This document shows positions 27,201 to 37,400 of a DNA stretch of 64,000 nt, piece after piece. Source of the stretch: Ructibacterium gallinarum (lineage in GTDB: Bacteria; Bacillota; Clostridia; Monoglobales; Monoglobaceae); NCBI RefSeq assembly GCF_014982785.1, contig NZ_JADCKB010000001.1, positions 124,001 to 188,000 of the forward strand, given 5' to 3'. The notes beneath the pieces were generated by a model. That model worked only from the letters and a program-made list of their open reading frames with translations. It did no database searches and was not told the DNA's origin. A program made the translations under genes and the position numbers. Each line of letters starts with the position of its first letter. Within the stretch, counting starts at the first letter, position 1.

Positions 27201-27993
27201 TCGTGATGGTGTTTGCTTTGGGATCTACACTTCCAATTTTCATACGGTCATAGGCATAATCATACTTGAAAAAACCTTCCAGCAAAGCATCCGGCGCCGT
27301 TTTCCACCGATCTGCCCTCTCATTCGTATATTCAATTACCGCCGGAACACTTGCCGTCTCATGCCGTGCGCCCGCTTCATACCTTTGCCCAGGATTGATC
27401 ACTTTGTCCACATTGGCATATCCCACATTGGGCCAGCGCGCAATGGTCTGCCTTTTATCATTGACATACAGCATCGGCAAATCGGTTGCGGTATAGAAAA
27501 AATATGCCGGAAGCACATACGGTACCAAAGAATCAATTCCCTGAGATTTTAAATCAATAACGCCAATTTTATCTACCACTTCCGGCTGTATCCGTTCTCT
27601 GATTTTTTTGTCCGTAACCGGCAGAAATGCTGCGGGATTCAAAGAACGGCTGCCTGAAAAGGTAACTTCCGCCCCCTCTGCCGCCCGGTAAACGACTGGA
27701 GCCGCCGTTGTACCAGAATCGTCTGATGTAAAATTGACAGTATGATCTATCTGATATTCCCCCGAAGCAAAGATGACCGCAATTTCTCCGGCGGCAGATG
27801 CCCGCTTTTTCTGCACCATCGCCTTCGCTCCTTCTATGGTTCGAAGAGGCGCATCCTTCTCTCCGGTAGCAGAGTCAGATCCATCAGGCGATACATAAAT
27901 CTCTACTGCCGCTGCTGTGCCGGCACAGATCTGCGGACAGAATCCCATCATCATGATCATTGCTATTGAAAATGCTGTTATCTTCCTTCTCAT
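24268..27993 (-). CDS. Large secreted right-handed beta-helix protein (GH141-like) with Fn3- and LamG-like domains
   Basis: A 1241-residue exported protein. After the signal peptide it opens IYVSPDGSDSATGEKDAPLR and continues TVNFTSDDSGT and PVVYRAAEGAEVTFSGS, the pattern of polysaccharide-acting beta-helix proteins such as GH141. Parallel beta-helix coils run to about residue 700 (CTDVQIRGCTFKN, NSVTNCEFYDFG, HHNIIENTALGMLLGGG). Then come an Fn3-like domain (about 725-835), a helical FIVAR-like segment (about 840-900) and two LamG-like beta-sandwiches (about 905-1070 and 1090-1240). The ATG at 28011 is in frame, but TTAGGAGG lies 6 bp before the ATG at 27993. It probably binds or cleaves a pectin- or xylan-type polymer. 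Catalytic residues were not assigned. Confidence 0.82.
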   Translation of the reverse strand: MRRKITAFSIAMIMMMGFCPQICAGTAAAVEIYVSPDGSDSATGEKDAPLRTIEGAKAMVQKKRASAAGEIAVIFASGEYQIDHTVNFTSDDSGTTAAPVVYRAAEGAEVTFSGSRSLNPAAFLPVTDKKIRERIQPEVVDKIGVIDLKSQGIDSLVPYVLPAYFFYTATDLPMLYVNDKRQTIARWPNVGYANVDKVINPGQRYEAGARHETASVPAVIEYTNERADRWKTAPDALLEGFFKYDYAYDRMKIGSVDPKANTITTKESVSTFGVVDGARYIVNNLLEELDMPGEFYIDREEVKLYFYPPYTLTDTSLELSVMSDVMFWLNGVSNVRFEGLRFERTMDTVMEMDNCTDVQIRGCTFKNIGKECISLTNGKRVAVTDSNFISFGSTGVYLRGGDQQTLTPGENSVTNCEFYDFGLNQKTYGAAVYMTGVGNSVEHCVMHEAPHYAISYSGNDHKIRYNEIYNVVKESLDAGAIYAGRSFVDRGTEIAYNYLHDIQYVEDGSAAALTVGIYMDDMLCGNHIHHNIIENTALGMLLGGGRDHIVHDNLIINGRESITFDSRGEGWGKSMAVEGGECYQSLQKVPYQSQTYSKYPNLSTILSDEQWVPKYNLLYDNLVVNTKPFYLQDSVIKYAERLENNINIEGTKDFENAAEHQFAFRADSELKQKLPNMEFNMDDFGIYTNEYRTEITPPQLQFKKSFPKTGEEEQQNLSNLFRWEAAEGADYYILRIAIDPEMKQIVYEKKTPYAYLEVKNLQANEMVYYWDVTAYAMGRQLKTQQYNRGKPYRFTTTQYDAQVTSSALEQTAVQAEQIIAQMQEGEEIGQYLPGSKQMLQDALTGARDVLSEEHPRQSEIDSVSANLSNVMNQVQKRQNRGFVNFSEFVGDKKSWGGNGGVSIEGNTVRCESDVIANTVRPMQNCEGISAMLEVETKGSWVAIALRQNDTSNYVYNTAGNCYLMVIKEDVIEFQKFTLGYSEFLDTLENKYIKNGEPCRLDFSAIDVESGVRILVRVNNETVFDYVDMNHPFYEAGNMALYNPSGGGYIQLSGVEETADDSLLGKAGVSEIKKAENLFAAGDWQQPAEEQAGLLRFSGEQNATKEKLPLNFETAFSIKAAPGEGDAWQALGFHMADGTCSPWETEGYLLVMRKDRMELVRCRGGKKEFLAIVPNALLGNGQWHDVKITSNQQVNGTLLTVFVDGKECIAYEDPYALSQAGYFAVYDHSGSGLELAAERGVS

Positions 27994-28003
27994 TTTGTTC
28001 CTC

Positions 28004-31000
28004 CTAATCATGCACCGATTCAGCCAGCGGCTTTAAGCCATCCTGGCTATCCCAAAAATAAACCTCCACTACCGTATTCTGCGGCAGTTCTTTGGGAACC
28101 GCAAGAGATACGGTAACTTTCTTTGTTGCCTGCGGTTCCAGCGTAACCGGCTTTGATGAAAGTGCCAGCAAAAGATCCTCTGCCTTGAGGTGAACCCATA
28201 TTTCTCCGCTGACGATCTCCTGATACTCACTGATAAGCTGTGTGCTAATCAGCGCCATATCGCCTTGCAGCTGGCTGAGATCCGCTGCTTCACCCCAAAC
28301 ATCGGCCACCTCCGGCGGCAGGATTTGGATCTGCTCTTCCCGCCGGAAATGGAAAATCTCACTGGTTTCTCTTCTGTCTATGCAGGCAGATAAGTTGACT
28401 GCCTCTACCTGCCAGTAAAAATCACCGGTTTCGCCGCCCGGCAAGATAAACCGTGTATCTCGGCCATACCAATTAACCGTTTGGTCAATCAGCGGATCTG
28501 ACATATCCGCATTGCGTGAAACACGGATTCGGTACTCGTCCGCACTCCGTGCCGGCGCCCAAACCAACTCGGTGTCCTCTGTGCCAAGCACAGCTCCGTT
28601 TTGCGGATACATGGGCCGGGATTTTAATTCTCCGCGGCCGGCTTTGTTGATAAACCCCATAGAATCCATGGGAAGTGCACCGGCTTTTTCCACTGCCGGG
28701 GATCCCGCCTTCAAAGAATAGTGCAAACCGTTTTCGCTTTCCTGTACGCCGGCTGAGGTTTTGCTGTAGGTTTCATAATCCCCTTCATGCTGTACCGCCT
28801 CGGTATCCTGCACTTTATCCCGGCTGTCATGCCAAAACAAAACATAAACCATCGCATTATTCCCTGCATAGGATCGCCACGGCCGTCCCATATCATACTG
28901 CCGATACTCGTCATAATGCTTCTGAAATGTACCGTCACCGCTGTAGGCCACATGCCGGCTCATGCCATCACACAATATCTTTAAACCAGGATATTTTTCA
29001 TACCATACGGCTGTGTCTGTCTGCGCATTTTGAAGCCGTGCCTGCATTTCTTCATAAACCTGTCCTCCCGGCAGAGTAAAGGCAGAGGCCCACTGACCAA
29101 ACGACATGCGTTGGTCAAAGGTATACCCCATCTTACAATCCACAATTACATTATTCCGAAAACTCAGGTCATGCCCGCCGCCAAGCAACGCACCGCGGCT
29201 GCACCGGGATATCAGATTATGATGCACCGATATACCGCTTTGGCCATCATCGATATAAATGCCCTGATTATCCACATAACCATCTTTGGAAAAGGGGGTC
29301 TGTACCGGCTTCTGCGGCAAATCGTGAATATAATTATACTGAATTTCTGTTCCCAAGTCCACCCAGCTTCTTCCGGAATATATGGCGCCCGCATCCAGCG
29401 CCTCTAACACCACGTGATGAATCTCATTTTTTTCAATCTTATGATCATTTCCCGTAAAACGAATTCCCGACTGCGTGCACTGATGAATCAAATTATTTCG
29501 AACCACATTTCCCGTGCCTTCTATACATACCGCTCCGGAGGCGGTGCGGAAAGTTTTTAACACATTGGAAATTTCACAATCTTCCATACAGTTGTTTTGA
29601 TGTTCCAAACTATACTTATAGTCCATGCCGTAAATACCAACACCATTGCCTCCGATAAAGGAGATGTCAGAGCTTTTGAGGGTATTGTCTGTTCCGCCCA
29701 GAATTTCTACGCCTCTCTTTCCGGCATGTCGAATATCACACGCAAGAAGGGTCACATGACTGCTGTCCTCTATCAGCACCCCATTTTCACGATTACCCCG
29801 CACAGAGACATTTTTAAGGGTTACGTTTTGCGCGTCGCAGAACCATACTGCCGCACCGGTATCCACTGCCAACTCCACATTGCTCATATCCCCCATGGGA
29901 TAATAATACAATATCAGGGTTTCAATATCAAGATACCATTCTCCGGGACTGTCCAGTTCCTCCAGAAGATTGCAGACAAAAAATGGTTTATCCCCCTCTG
30001 TCAAATCATGCATATAATCGTTTCTTGGCAGCAGCTGTATTTGATTGTCCAAGATGTTTTTAACATAAAACTGGTCAAAAGCATACATATAAGACCAATA
30101 CCCGCCTGCAATCAGTTCTCCTTTTTTCGCAGCGGCTTTCCAGCGCTGCTCCATATCCACTCCATCAAAGGAAAATGCCGCTTCTCTGCTCTGTCCGCCT
30201 ACCTTCACCGGCGCTGCCCAGGCAAATTCATTGCCGTTTGGGTATCTGGCCAGGGTACAAGGTGCATCTTCCTCTGTGAGGATATAATAACTCTTTCCCG
30301 AATACGCTCCCGATCCTATATCAATGGGATAAGGAAGCACCCCAGATGCAAACAGTCCGCTGACATCTGCCTGATACACCCTGCTTTTGACCGTCTGTCC
30401 AATACGGGAATCCTGTGCCGGCACAAAAGCTTCTCTTGGCACCTGCACCGTGTCTGCAAAAGTGACCTCGCCGTCTCCAAAGGGCCGAATCACCGTTCCA
30501 TGCAAATCTCCGGTAATATATTGCTGTCCCCGGTAGACACCACCGTGCAAATAAATGACAGGCGAAATGCCATACTGGGAAAACAAACTGCTCTGTGCTA
30601 GTTCAGCCGCCTTGGTAAGACTTAAAACCGGTGCGGAGGGATATCCCATCCCTCCCGCATCGGTACCGCTTGGGGAAGCATAGACACCAAACAGCCGAAT
30701 CAGCACCGGATCATAACTACTGCGGCAGCTTCCGCCTATGACCACGTACCGGTAATCCCAGGAGGTATAGTACTCCACATCCAGCCAGAAAAAAAGCAAA
30801 ACATTAACCTGCACTCTCCCGTTTTTCACCTGTACGGGCGTCCGTATGCTCACGGTTCCGCCGTCCACCAGCACCTGATCACTCCCTGCACTGCCGCTTG
30901 CTTCACAACCCGCCAAGTGCAGACTGAACCGCTCTCCGTCAAAGGAACAGGAACCGCCCAGCGCCCCGGCGGCAGTCTGAAGATCTACTGTCACTTCGCC

Positions 31001-31189
31001 GTTTTGAAAGGACGGCGGCGCATCGTATTCCTGTATCTGCCCGCCGGAAAGGTATATCATGCTGTTTTCTGCCATAATCACTGCGTTTTCCAGCAGGGCG
31101 GCAATCGAATTATCCTCTTCCGCTCTTACCGGAATGCACATCAAAGCAAAAACCAGTATTGTACACCACGCACAAATTTTCCTTTTCAC
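28004..31189 (-). CDS. Large secreted right-handed beta-helix protein with N-terminal stalk domain
   Basis: A 1061-residue exported protein starting at GTG, served by GGAGGGAG. The signal peptide ends near VRA. Residues about 30-155 look like a copper-amine-oxidase-type stalk domain (VQVKNGRVQVNVLLFFWLDV). From about 165 a beta-helix enzyme core starts VYASPSGTDAGGMG and continues with helix coils such as CDIRHAGKRGVEILGG, NLIHQCTQSGIRFTGNDH and HHNLISRCSRGALLGGGHD. An Fn3-like domain (about 870-965) and a short C-terminal beta region follow. It is a diverged paralogue of the next gene downstream: both share HKI.xNEIxxV, ALDAGAIYxGRSxVDxGTEI and LGGGxDxxxxxNxI. Likely a polysaccharide hydrolase or lyase; substrate unknown. 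Confidence 0.8.
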   Translation of the reverse strand: MKRKICAWCTILVFALMCIPVRAEEDNSIAALLENAVIMAENSMIYLSGGQIQEYDAPPSFQNGEVTVDLQTAAGALGGSCSFDGERFSLHLAGCEASGSAGSDQVLVDGGTVSIRTPVQVKNGRVQVNVLLFFWLDVEYYTSWDYRYVVIGGSCRSSYDPVLIRLFGVYASPSGTDAGGMGYPSAPVLSLTKAAELAQSSLFSQYGISPVIYLHGGVYRGQQYITGDLHGTVIRPFGDGEVTFADTVQVPREAFVPAQDSRIGQTVKSRVYQADVSGLFASGVLPYPIDIGSGAYSGKSYYILTEEDAPCTLARYPNGNEFAWAAPVKVGGQSREAAFSFDGVDMEQRWKAAAKKGELIAGGYWSYMYAFDQFYVKNILDNQIQLLPRNDYMHDLTEGDKPFFVCNLLEELDSPGEWYLDIETLILYYYPMGDMSNVELAVDTGAAVWFCDAQNVTLKNVSVRGNRENGVLIEDSSHVTLLACDIRHAGKRGVEILGGTDNTLKSSDISFIGGNGVGIYGMDYKYSLEHQNNCMEDCEISNVLKTFRTASGAVCIEGTGNVVRNNLIHQCTQSGIRFTGNDHKIEKNEIHHVVLEALDAGAIYSGRSWVDLGTEIQYNYIHDLPQKPVQTPFSKDGYVDNQGIYIDDGQSGISVHHNLISRCSRGALLGGGHDLSFRNNVIVDCKMGYTFDQRMSFGQWASAFTLPGGQVYEEMQARLQNAQTDTAVWYEKYPGLKILCDGMSRHVAYSGDGTFQKHYDEYRQYDMGRPWRSYAGNNAMVYVLFWHDSRDKVQDTEAVQHEGDYETYSKTSAGVQESENGLHYSLKAGSPAVEKAGALPMDSMGFINKAGRGELKSRPMYPQNGAVLGTEDTELVWAPARSADEYRIRVSRNADMSDPLIDQTVNWYGRDTRFILPGGETGDFYWQVEAVNLSACIDRRETSEIFHFRREEQIQILPPEVADVWGEAADLSQLQGDMALISTQLISEYQEIVSGEIWVHLKAEDLLLALSSKPVTLEPQATKKVTVSLAVPKELPQNTVVEVYFWDSQDGLKPLAESVHD

Positions 31190-31204
31190 AGCGGTTCTCC
31201 CTCC

Positions 31205-34200
31205 TTAGCTGATTTCGACCACCTTTCGGTCCGTAATGGGACATCCGTTTTCCATAGATTCCCAAACAAAAATCCGAACTTCGTACTTGCTGCTGTCTGC
31301 TTCCGGCATCTTTAAGGTCTGGGACACGCTTTCTGTGGCGCCGGAGGCCAAAACGCCTTCCACCACTTTCATATCCGCCATCGCATTGCCATCCTTTTGA
31401 TACAGGCATACCACACAGGCATACTCTTTTTCTCCTGCCGGAACCTTGGTATTTTTCAGTTTCACTCTGACCGTTACCTCGCTGTTTACCGCAATAGCCG
31501 TACCTTCTGTTGCATACACAATATCCGGGCTCATGGTAGTAAATGAAATCTGCACCGGTTTCTGCATGGGCTTGATTTCCGCATCGGAAGAAGCTACGCC
31601 GCTGATTTCCAGTACATATTCCGTGCCCAGTTCCAACTCCTCCAAAACCGTAATTCTGGCCTTTTTGCTGCTGCCTTCTACGCCGGTCACCGCATAGGCT
31701 CCCGACGGCACCGGACTGCCGTCTGCTTTTTTCATTAACTTAAATTTCTCACTGTTTAAGTCTTTTGCCGCAACATCACTGCTGAATTCCACATCAAACT
31801 GCGGCGTCAAAGAGGTTCTTTCCGGCTCGGTCAGGCTATTGCCTGTCACCCTCATCTCCTCTTTGTTTTCCACACTGACTTTTACATAATCGACGGTTAC
31901 GTCAAAATCTTTTTCCAATGTACTCTGCGCCTTATCTCCGCCAAAAGATAAGTAATTAATGCTCTTGATGGCGTCCTTATTGCCATAGGTATAATAGGTG
32001 CCTTTGGATTCGCCATTGACAAACACCTCAAAGGCCGCCGCTTTCATATCTACCCTGTACTGAATGGTAGTATATTCATTTTCTTTTAACGTTCCAAATG
32101 TTCCAAAAAGCCATGAAAGAGGGGTTTCGCACGCCGTTAAAGCGCCGCCGCTGGCTTTCAAATACACATGGAAAGAATAATTCTTCTCTTCTCCCGTTTC
32201 GGTTACCGCTTTGCCGCCCAGCAAACCAAATACCCACTCTTTGGGAAATCCGGTCGCCTTCACCCGATACTCAATGGTATAGATATCGCCTTCTGCCATC
32301 TCCGGGAAATTGATTCTGGAATACGGAACCTGGCTGCTGCTCCCAGTTGGAAAATGAATCAGCAAGTTGCCGTCTTGCGGCGTCGCAGTAACCAATCCTT
32401 GCGGCTGTGCGCTGTAACTTCCTTCTGCGGGAGTAAAGGTACTGTTGGTCCATTCCGTTGGAAGCTCTTCCTCCGGTAACTCATCCATCGATGTAATCTT
32501 AATATAATCAACAATAATACTGTACTCGCCGGTGATATCCTTGGGGGCTTTGCCGCCAAATGTCAAATAATCCGTGATCCGGGTGATTGGATTGGTCTGC
32601 TGATACTGGTAATAGGTGCCCATATTGATACCGTCTGCCCAAACAGTAACACGATCCACGTCCATATCAACCAAATATTTTATGGTTACAAACTGCGCAG
32701 GATCCCCGATCTTTCCATAATTGCTGGTCCAATCTGCCGCTTTTTGGCACGCCGCCAAACTACCGTCTTTGCTCAGATAATGATGGAAGGTCCCGGCGCC
32801 TCCTGTGGTTTCGGTCCCAAAGGAACCAAACAGCATGGTATCCTGCGGATTTTCTGCTTTGGCACGAAATTCGATTTCATAGTATTTCCCTGCCTGTATC
32901 TCACTGAATCCCATGGCCGCACGTGCCCAGATTCCTGTGCCCATTCCGGCTTCCGGAGTAAAGCGGAATTTTAAATTCTGCTCCGTATCGGTCTCCACAA
33001 TGCAATACTGACCCTGATAGGCCGCTTCACCATCGGCTGTGGTGAAATTGGTCTTTTCCCATGTTCTGGGCTTGTCTGACCCTGGGTCTTCTGGTTTGGT
33101 ATCAGAAGATTTTACCCGAATGTAGTCTATGGTTACAACAGTGTCCCCATTTAACTTTTTGGGCGGCTGTGTCCCAAAATTTAAATAGCTGCTGATGGTA
33201 TCCCAGGCATTGCTCACCTGATTTGCATAAAACGTCCCTTGTTTTATGTCATTGACCCAAACTTCCACAGACGCATTCTTTTTGTCAACAACATAGCGTA
33301 TTTTGGAAAATTCTCCTATGGAAATTTTGCCGCCGTATTGTGATACCCATTCCGAAACCGATATACAGGCAGAAAGCTTTCCGTCAGCACCGACATAATG
33401 ATGAAAGGTTCCTTTTTGCCCGCCTTCTGCTGTTAAACCCAAACCACCAAGCAAAAAGTTATCCGCTGGATTTTCCACCTTGACCTGATATTCAATATCA
33501 TAATAGTTTTTGGATTCTACTTTATCAACGCCAAGAGGTGCATGGGCCCATATTCCTGTATCCATTGGCTCGTCTGCCTTTGCCTTGAACGTAAAGCGCA
33601 GATTATGATCTCCATCTGTATCCACCATACAATACTGACCCTGATAAGCCGCTTCTCCGTCCCCTGCCGTAAAGTCTATCTGTTCCCATACATCAGACAA
33701 CGGCTCTCCCGGTTTGGCATCAGAGGATTTTACGCTCACATAATCAAGCGTTATGCTGAATCCCCCCGCCGGAAAATCCTGCGGCTTGACTTCTCCAAAG
33801 GTCATATATTCCGTCAGGCTCTTCACCGGATCTGTTACGCCGTTGATCGCATAACTTCCCATGTCTGTCCCGTCAAGGAAAATATTTACCGATGCATTTT
33901 CCATGTCCACCACATATTTGACCGTGAAATACCGGCTCAAATCATTGACCTTTCCGTACGTTGTTGTCCACTCCTGCTGCGTCTTGCAGGCCAGCACACT
34001 TCCGTCCGCATTCATGTAATGATGAAAGGTAAAGGACGCATCCTTTTCTGTCTTTCCGAAAATCGCCCCAAACAAAGTATTATTCGGACAGTTTTCTGCC
34101 TTGACTCGGTATTCAATCTCATAAAACTTGCCCGGCGCTACCTGTGATATTTTCAGCGGTGCACGAGCCCAGATTCCCCATGGCTCATTGGCACCCTCCT

Positions 34201-34396
34201 GGGCCTCAAACCGAAACCGCAGATTATTTTCCTCATCAAGTTCAATAAACGCATATTGATTCTGATAAGCCGCTTCTGCATCCTCTACGCTGAAGCTGTC
34301 CATCCGCCATTCATTGGTTGGTTCTGCCGATACCGGCACCACTAAGGTTCCGGTAATCAGCGTTAGCGCCAATAATAACATACAAATTCTTCTCAT
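31205..34396 (-). CDS. Giant secreted protein of four about 200-residue modules plus an Ig-like domain
   Basis: A 1063-residue exported protein (signal peptide ending PVSA). Four related modules occupy about 27-226, 235-431, 446-638 and 648-845. Each begins with a W/T-xx-F-T-x-x-D-G-x-A-A-Y-Q pattern, has YYEIEYRVKxENP and FHHYxxxDGxLxAC in the middle, and ends xIDYIKVxS. The fold looks like a LamG/concanavalin-type sandwich, which would bind or display glycan, but I cannot assign a family. Residues about 848-957 resemble a Big_5/SbsA-type Ig domain (TSLTPQFDVEFSSDV, YVLEISGVASSD). The C-terminal 100 residues form another beta domain. No catalytic motif and no SLH anchor are visible. Module 1 is almost identical to module 1 of the neighbouring upstream gene. 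Confidence 0.8.
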   Translation of the reverse strand: MRRICMLLLALTLITGTLVVPVSAEPTNEWRMDSFSVEDAEAAYQNQYAFIELDEENNLRFRFEAQEGANEPWGIWARAPLKISQVAPGKFYEIEYRVKAENCPNNTLFGAIFGKTEKDASFTFHHYMNADGSVLACKTQQEWTTTYGKVNDLSRYFTVKYVVDMENASVNIFLDGTDMGSYAINGVTDPVKSLTEYMTFGEVKPQDFPAGGFSITLDYVSVKSSDAKPGEPLSDVWEQIDFTAGDGEAAYQGQYCMVDTDGDHNLRFTFKAKADEPMDTGIWAHAPLGVDKVESKNYYDIEYQVKVENPADNFLLGGLGLTAEGGQKGTFHHYVGADGKLSACISVSEWVSQYGGKISIGEFSKIRYVVDKKNASVEVWVNDIKQGTFYANQVSNAWDTISSYLNFGTQPPKKLNGDTVVTIDYIRVKSSDTKPEDPGSDKPRTWEKTNFTTADGEAAYQGQYCIVETDTEQNLKFRFTPEAGMGTGIWARAAMGFSEIQAGKYYEIEFRAKAENPQDTMLFGSFGTETTGGAGTFHHYLSKDGSLAACQKAADWTSNYGKIGDPAQFVTIKYLVDMDVDRVTVWADGINMGTYYQYQQTNPITRITDYLTFGGKAPKDITGEYSIIVDYIKITSMDELPEEELPTEWTNSTFTPAEGSYSAQPQGLVTATPQDGNLLIHFPTGSSSQVPYSRINFPEMAEGDIYTIEYRVKATGFPKEWVFGLLGGKAVTETGEEKNYSFHVYLKASGGALTACETPLSWLFGTFGTLKENEYTTIQYRVDMKAAAFEVFVNGESKGTYYTYGNKDAIKSINYLSFGGDKAQSTLEKDFDVTVDYVKVSVENKEEMRVTGNSLTEPERTSLTPQFDVEFSSDVAAKDLNSEKFKLMKKADGSPVPSGAYAVTGVEGSSKKARITVLEELELGTEYVLEISGVASSDAEIKPMQKPVQISFTTMSPDIVYATEGTAIAVNSEVTVRVKLKNTKVPAGEKEYACVVCLYQKDGNAMADMKVVEGVLASGATESVSQTLKMPEADSSKYEVRIFVWESMENGCPITDRKVVEIS
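33705..34338 (-). repeat. Long direct repeat, copy 1 (module 1 of the four-module protein)
   Basis: About 634 bp nearly identical to 37034-37667, at a constant offset of 3329 bp with no insertions or deletions noticed. Long stretches match base for base, and most differences I saw are silent. It encodes the signal cleavage site PVSAEPTNEW and the first module. Confidence 0.85.
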
Positions 34397-34422
34397 CTTC
34401 TCCTTCCTTTCTGTGCCTGATA

Positions 34423-37400
34423 TTATGATTTTTTAGTGATCAATCCATCTATCTGCACACGATATCCTGAAGCCGCATCATTCTTCTCGCCAAGCACTTC
34501 TACTACCGCGGTATGCGGTCCGTCCGTAAGCTCAAAGGTGCTGAACGGAAGTACTTTCTGTGAATTGATTCCTGTATAATACTGATCCAGTATTGCCTTC
34601 TGCTCACCGTCAATGCTCACTTTTATTTTTCCGTATTTGGTTCCCAATCTTGCTTCAAAAGCAAAGATAGGACCTTCAAAACTTAGCGTCAGTTTTGCGC
34701 CCTTTTCATCAGAATAAAGGGATGTCCCCTCTGCCGTCCAGGTTCCGGTCTTCTCCGCCTTTTCCGGCAAAATTCTCTGACCCATATACGGATAATAATT
34801 CTGCATCAGCGGATTTTCCTGAGAAACAGGCAGTTTCAGATATTTTTCCGGCTGATTCAGGCAGTTTTCTACCAAAGCCGCATAAAGCGCATGTCCACTG
34901 TCGTTGGGGTGTACGTCATCTGCCCAGTAATTACTGAATGAAATTTCTCCGGTCAGGCATCTCTCCTGCACCATACTTTGTAGATCAATGGAAGGGATAC
35001 CATAATAGTCCGCAACCTGCTGATGCACCTTGGCACAAGCATCAAACTGCCGGGATGCCGTATACACAAAGATGATATAGGGCGTTTTGGGAAGGGCAAG
35101 CAGATTTCTTACAATTCCTTCCATCTGCTGTTTCACCTTGCCCGGAGAAGCATATCGGTCATTTACCGCAAATTCCACAAATACCACATCCGGATCTTTC
35201 ACTGCCACATCATCATACAGCCGCAGCAAACCATAATCCGAACCAGTTCCGCCAACGCCTGCGTTAAAATTCTGCACATTGGATGCAGGAAATGCTTCTG
35301 TAAACAGCTTGGAGGTTATTCCCGCCCAACTCTTGTTTTGCGTATCCGTAGATGCGGCGCCTTCCGTAATGGATCCGCCAAGGTACACAACATTGATGTT
35401 TTCTTTTTCTTTCAGTCCCGCAAAATCCGCAAGCTTGGTGCCTGCTCCAAAACCAGCCGTATCTGCCTGAACTGCCGGCTTCATGCTCTCCAAACTTCCC
35501 TGCCAGAGCATTGCCTTTGCATACCATCCCTTTTTGGCGCCGGAAACATCGCAGGCCAACGCATCAAACACTCTGACCGTTCCTGCACCAGCCGGGACTT
35601 TTGCGCTTTCCAAAGCCGTTTGGACTAATGCACCGGTATCGGAATAAAGCGCAATGACTGCCGTCAGCAGATATTCCTGCCAGCTGTTATTGGTCACAAC
35701 CGCTCTGACCCCGACATTCTGCTGTCCTTCCAAATCGAGCAGCTTTAGCCCCTGCGCATCACAAAGATAAAAACTGTCTACAGACGCTTCTCCTTCCGGC
35801 GGCTGAGGATCTGCCGGTTTTTCCGCAGAAGAAGCAATTTTGACATAGTCTATGGTGATGCTGTAATCACTGCTGAGAGAATTGGGGCCCTTTTCTCCAA
35901 AGGTGAGATAATTGGTAAATTTGGTGATGGCAGAGGTATTCTGATACATATAAAAAGTTCCCATTCGTATCTGGTTGATCCAGATTTCTACTGTACCGCT
36001 TTGTGTATCTACCACATACCGCACGGTTCCAAAGGTTCCCGGTGAAATTATGCCGCCGTATTTTTCTGTCCAGCTGCTGGCCTGTTTACAGGCCGCCAGG
36101 CTGCCGTCAGAATTCATATAGTGATGGAAGGTTCCCGCTCCGCTTGCTGTGGTGACCGGCAATGCCCCAAACAGCAGCGTATCCGGCGGATTTTCCACCT
36201 TGGCTCTATATTCAATCTCATAATACCGCTCCTGTGCAATTTCATTGACACCGGTAAAAACTCTGCCCCAAATGCCTGTGCTTTGTCCCTGATCTGCCTT
36301 AAACCGGAAGACCAAGTTATTTTCCGCATCGGTTTCGACAAACGCATACTGCCATTTATAGGCCGCATCGCCGTCTTCCGTTGTAAAATCGGTCTTTTCC
36401 CACGTATGGGGCAGGGGCTTTTGATCCATAGACTCCAATCTGATATAATCGATCGTAATGCTGTAATCCCCGTTGATCTGCTGTGGTTTTTTTCCGCCGA
36501 AACTTAAATAGTCGCTGATGCTGACCAAGGGGGTGGAAACCTGATACAGATAATAGGTTCCCTGCTTGCTTCCGTCAATGGAAATATCAACCGTGGAATT
36601 TTTCATGTCAACCAAATATTGTATCATGACAAATTCTTCTGGATTTTCAATTTTCCCGTAATTGCTGGTCCATTGCTCCTTCGCTTTGCAGGCCGCTACT
36701 GCACCGTCAGAATTCATATAATGATGGAAGGTAGCCGCCCCGCCTTCTGCCTGGCTTCCAAATGTTCCATACAGCATGGTATCCTGCGGATTTTCTGTCT
36801 TGACACGAAATTCTATGGTATAATAATCCCCCGAGGCGATCTCTCCCATTCCAATATTGGCCCGTGCCCAAATATCACTTGACACCGTGCTGTCCTTGTC
36901 CGCCTTAAACCGGAATTTCAGGTTATTCTCCTCGTCCGTTTCCACAAAGGCATACTGATTTTGATAGGCCGCCGAGCCATCTTCTGCGGTAAAACTGGTT
37001 TTTTCCCAAACCCTTGGTTTTTCCGGTTCGGGCTCTTCCGGCTTGGTATCAGAGGATTTTACGCTCACATAATCAAGCGTTATGCTGAATCCCCCCGCCG
37101 GAAAATCCTGCGGCTTGACTTCTCCAAAGGTCATATATTCCGTCAGGCTCTTCACCGGATCTGTGACGCCATTGATCGCATAGCTTCCCATATCCGTCCC
37201 GTCAAGGAATATATTTACCGACGCATTTTCCATATCCACCACATATTTGACGGTAAAATACCGACTCAAATCACTGACCTTTCCGTACGTTGTTGTCCAC
37301 TCCTGCGGCGTCTTGCAGGCCAGCAAACTTCCGTCCGCATTCATGTAATGATGAAAAGTAAAGGACGCATCCTTTTCTGTCTTTCCGAAAATCGCCCCAA

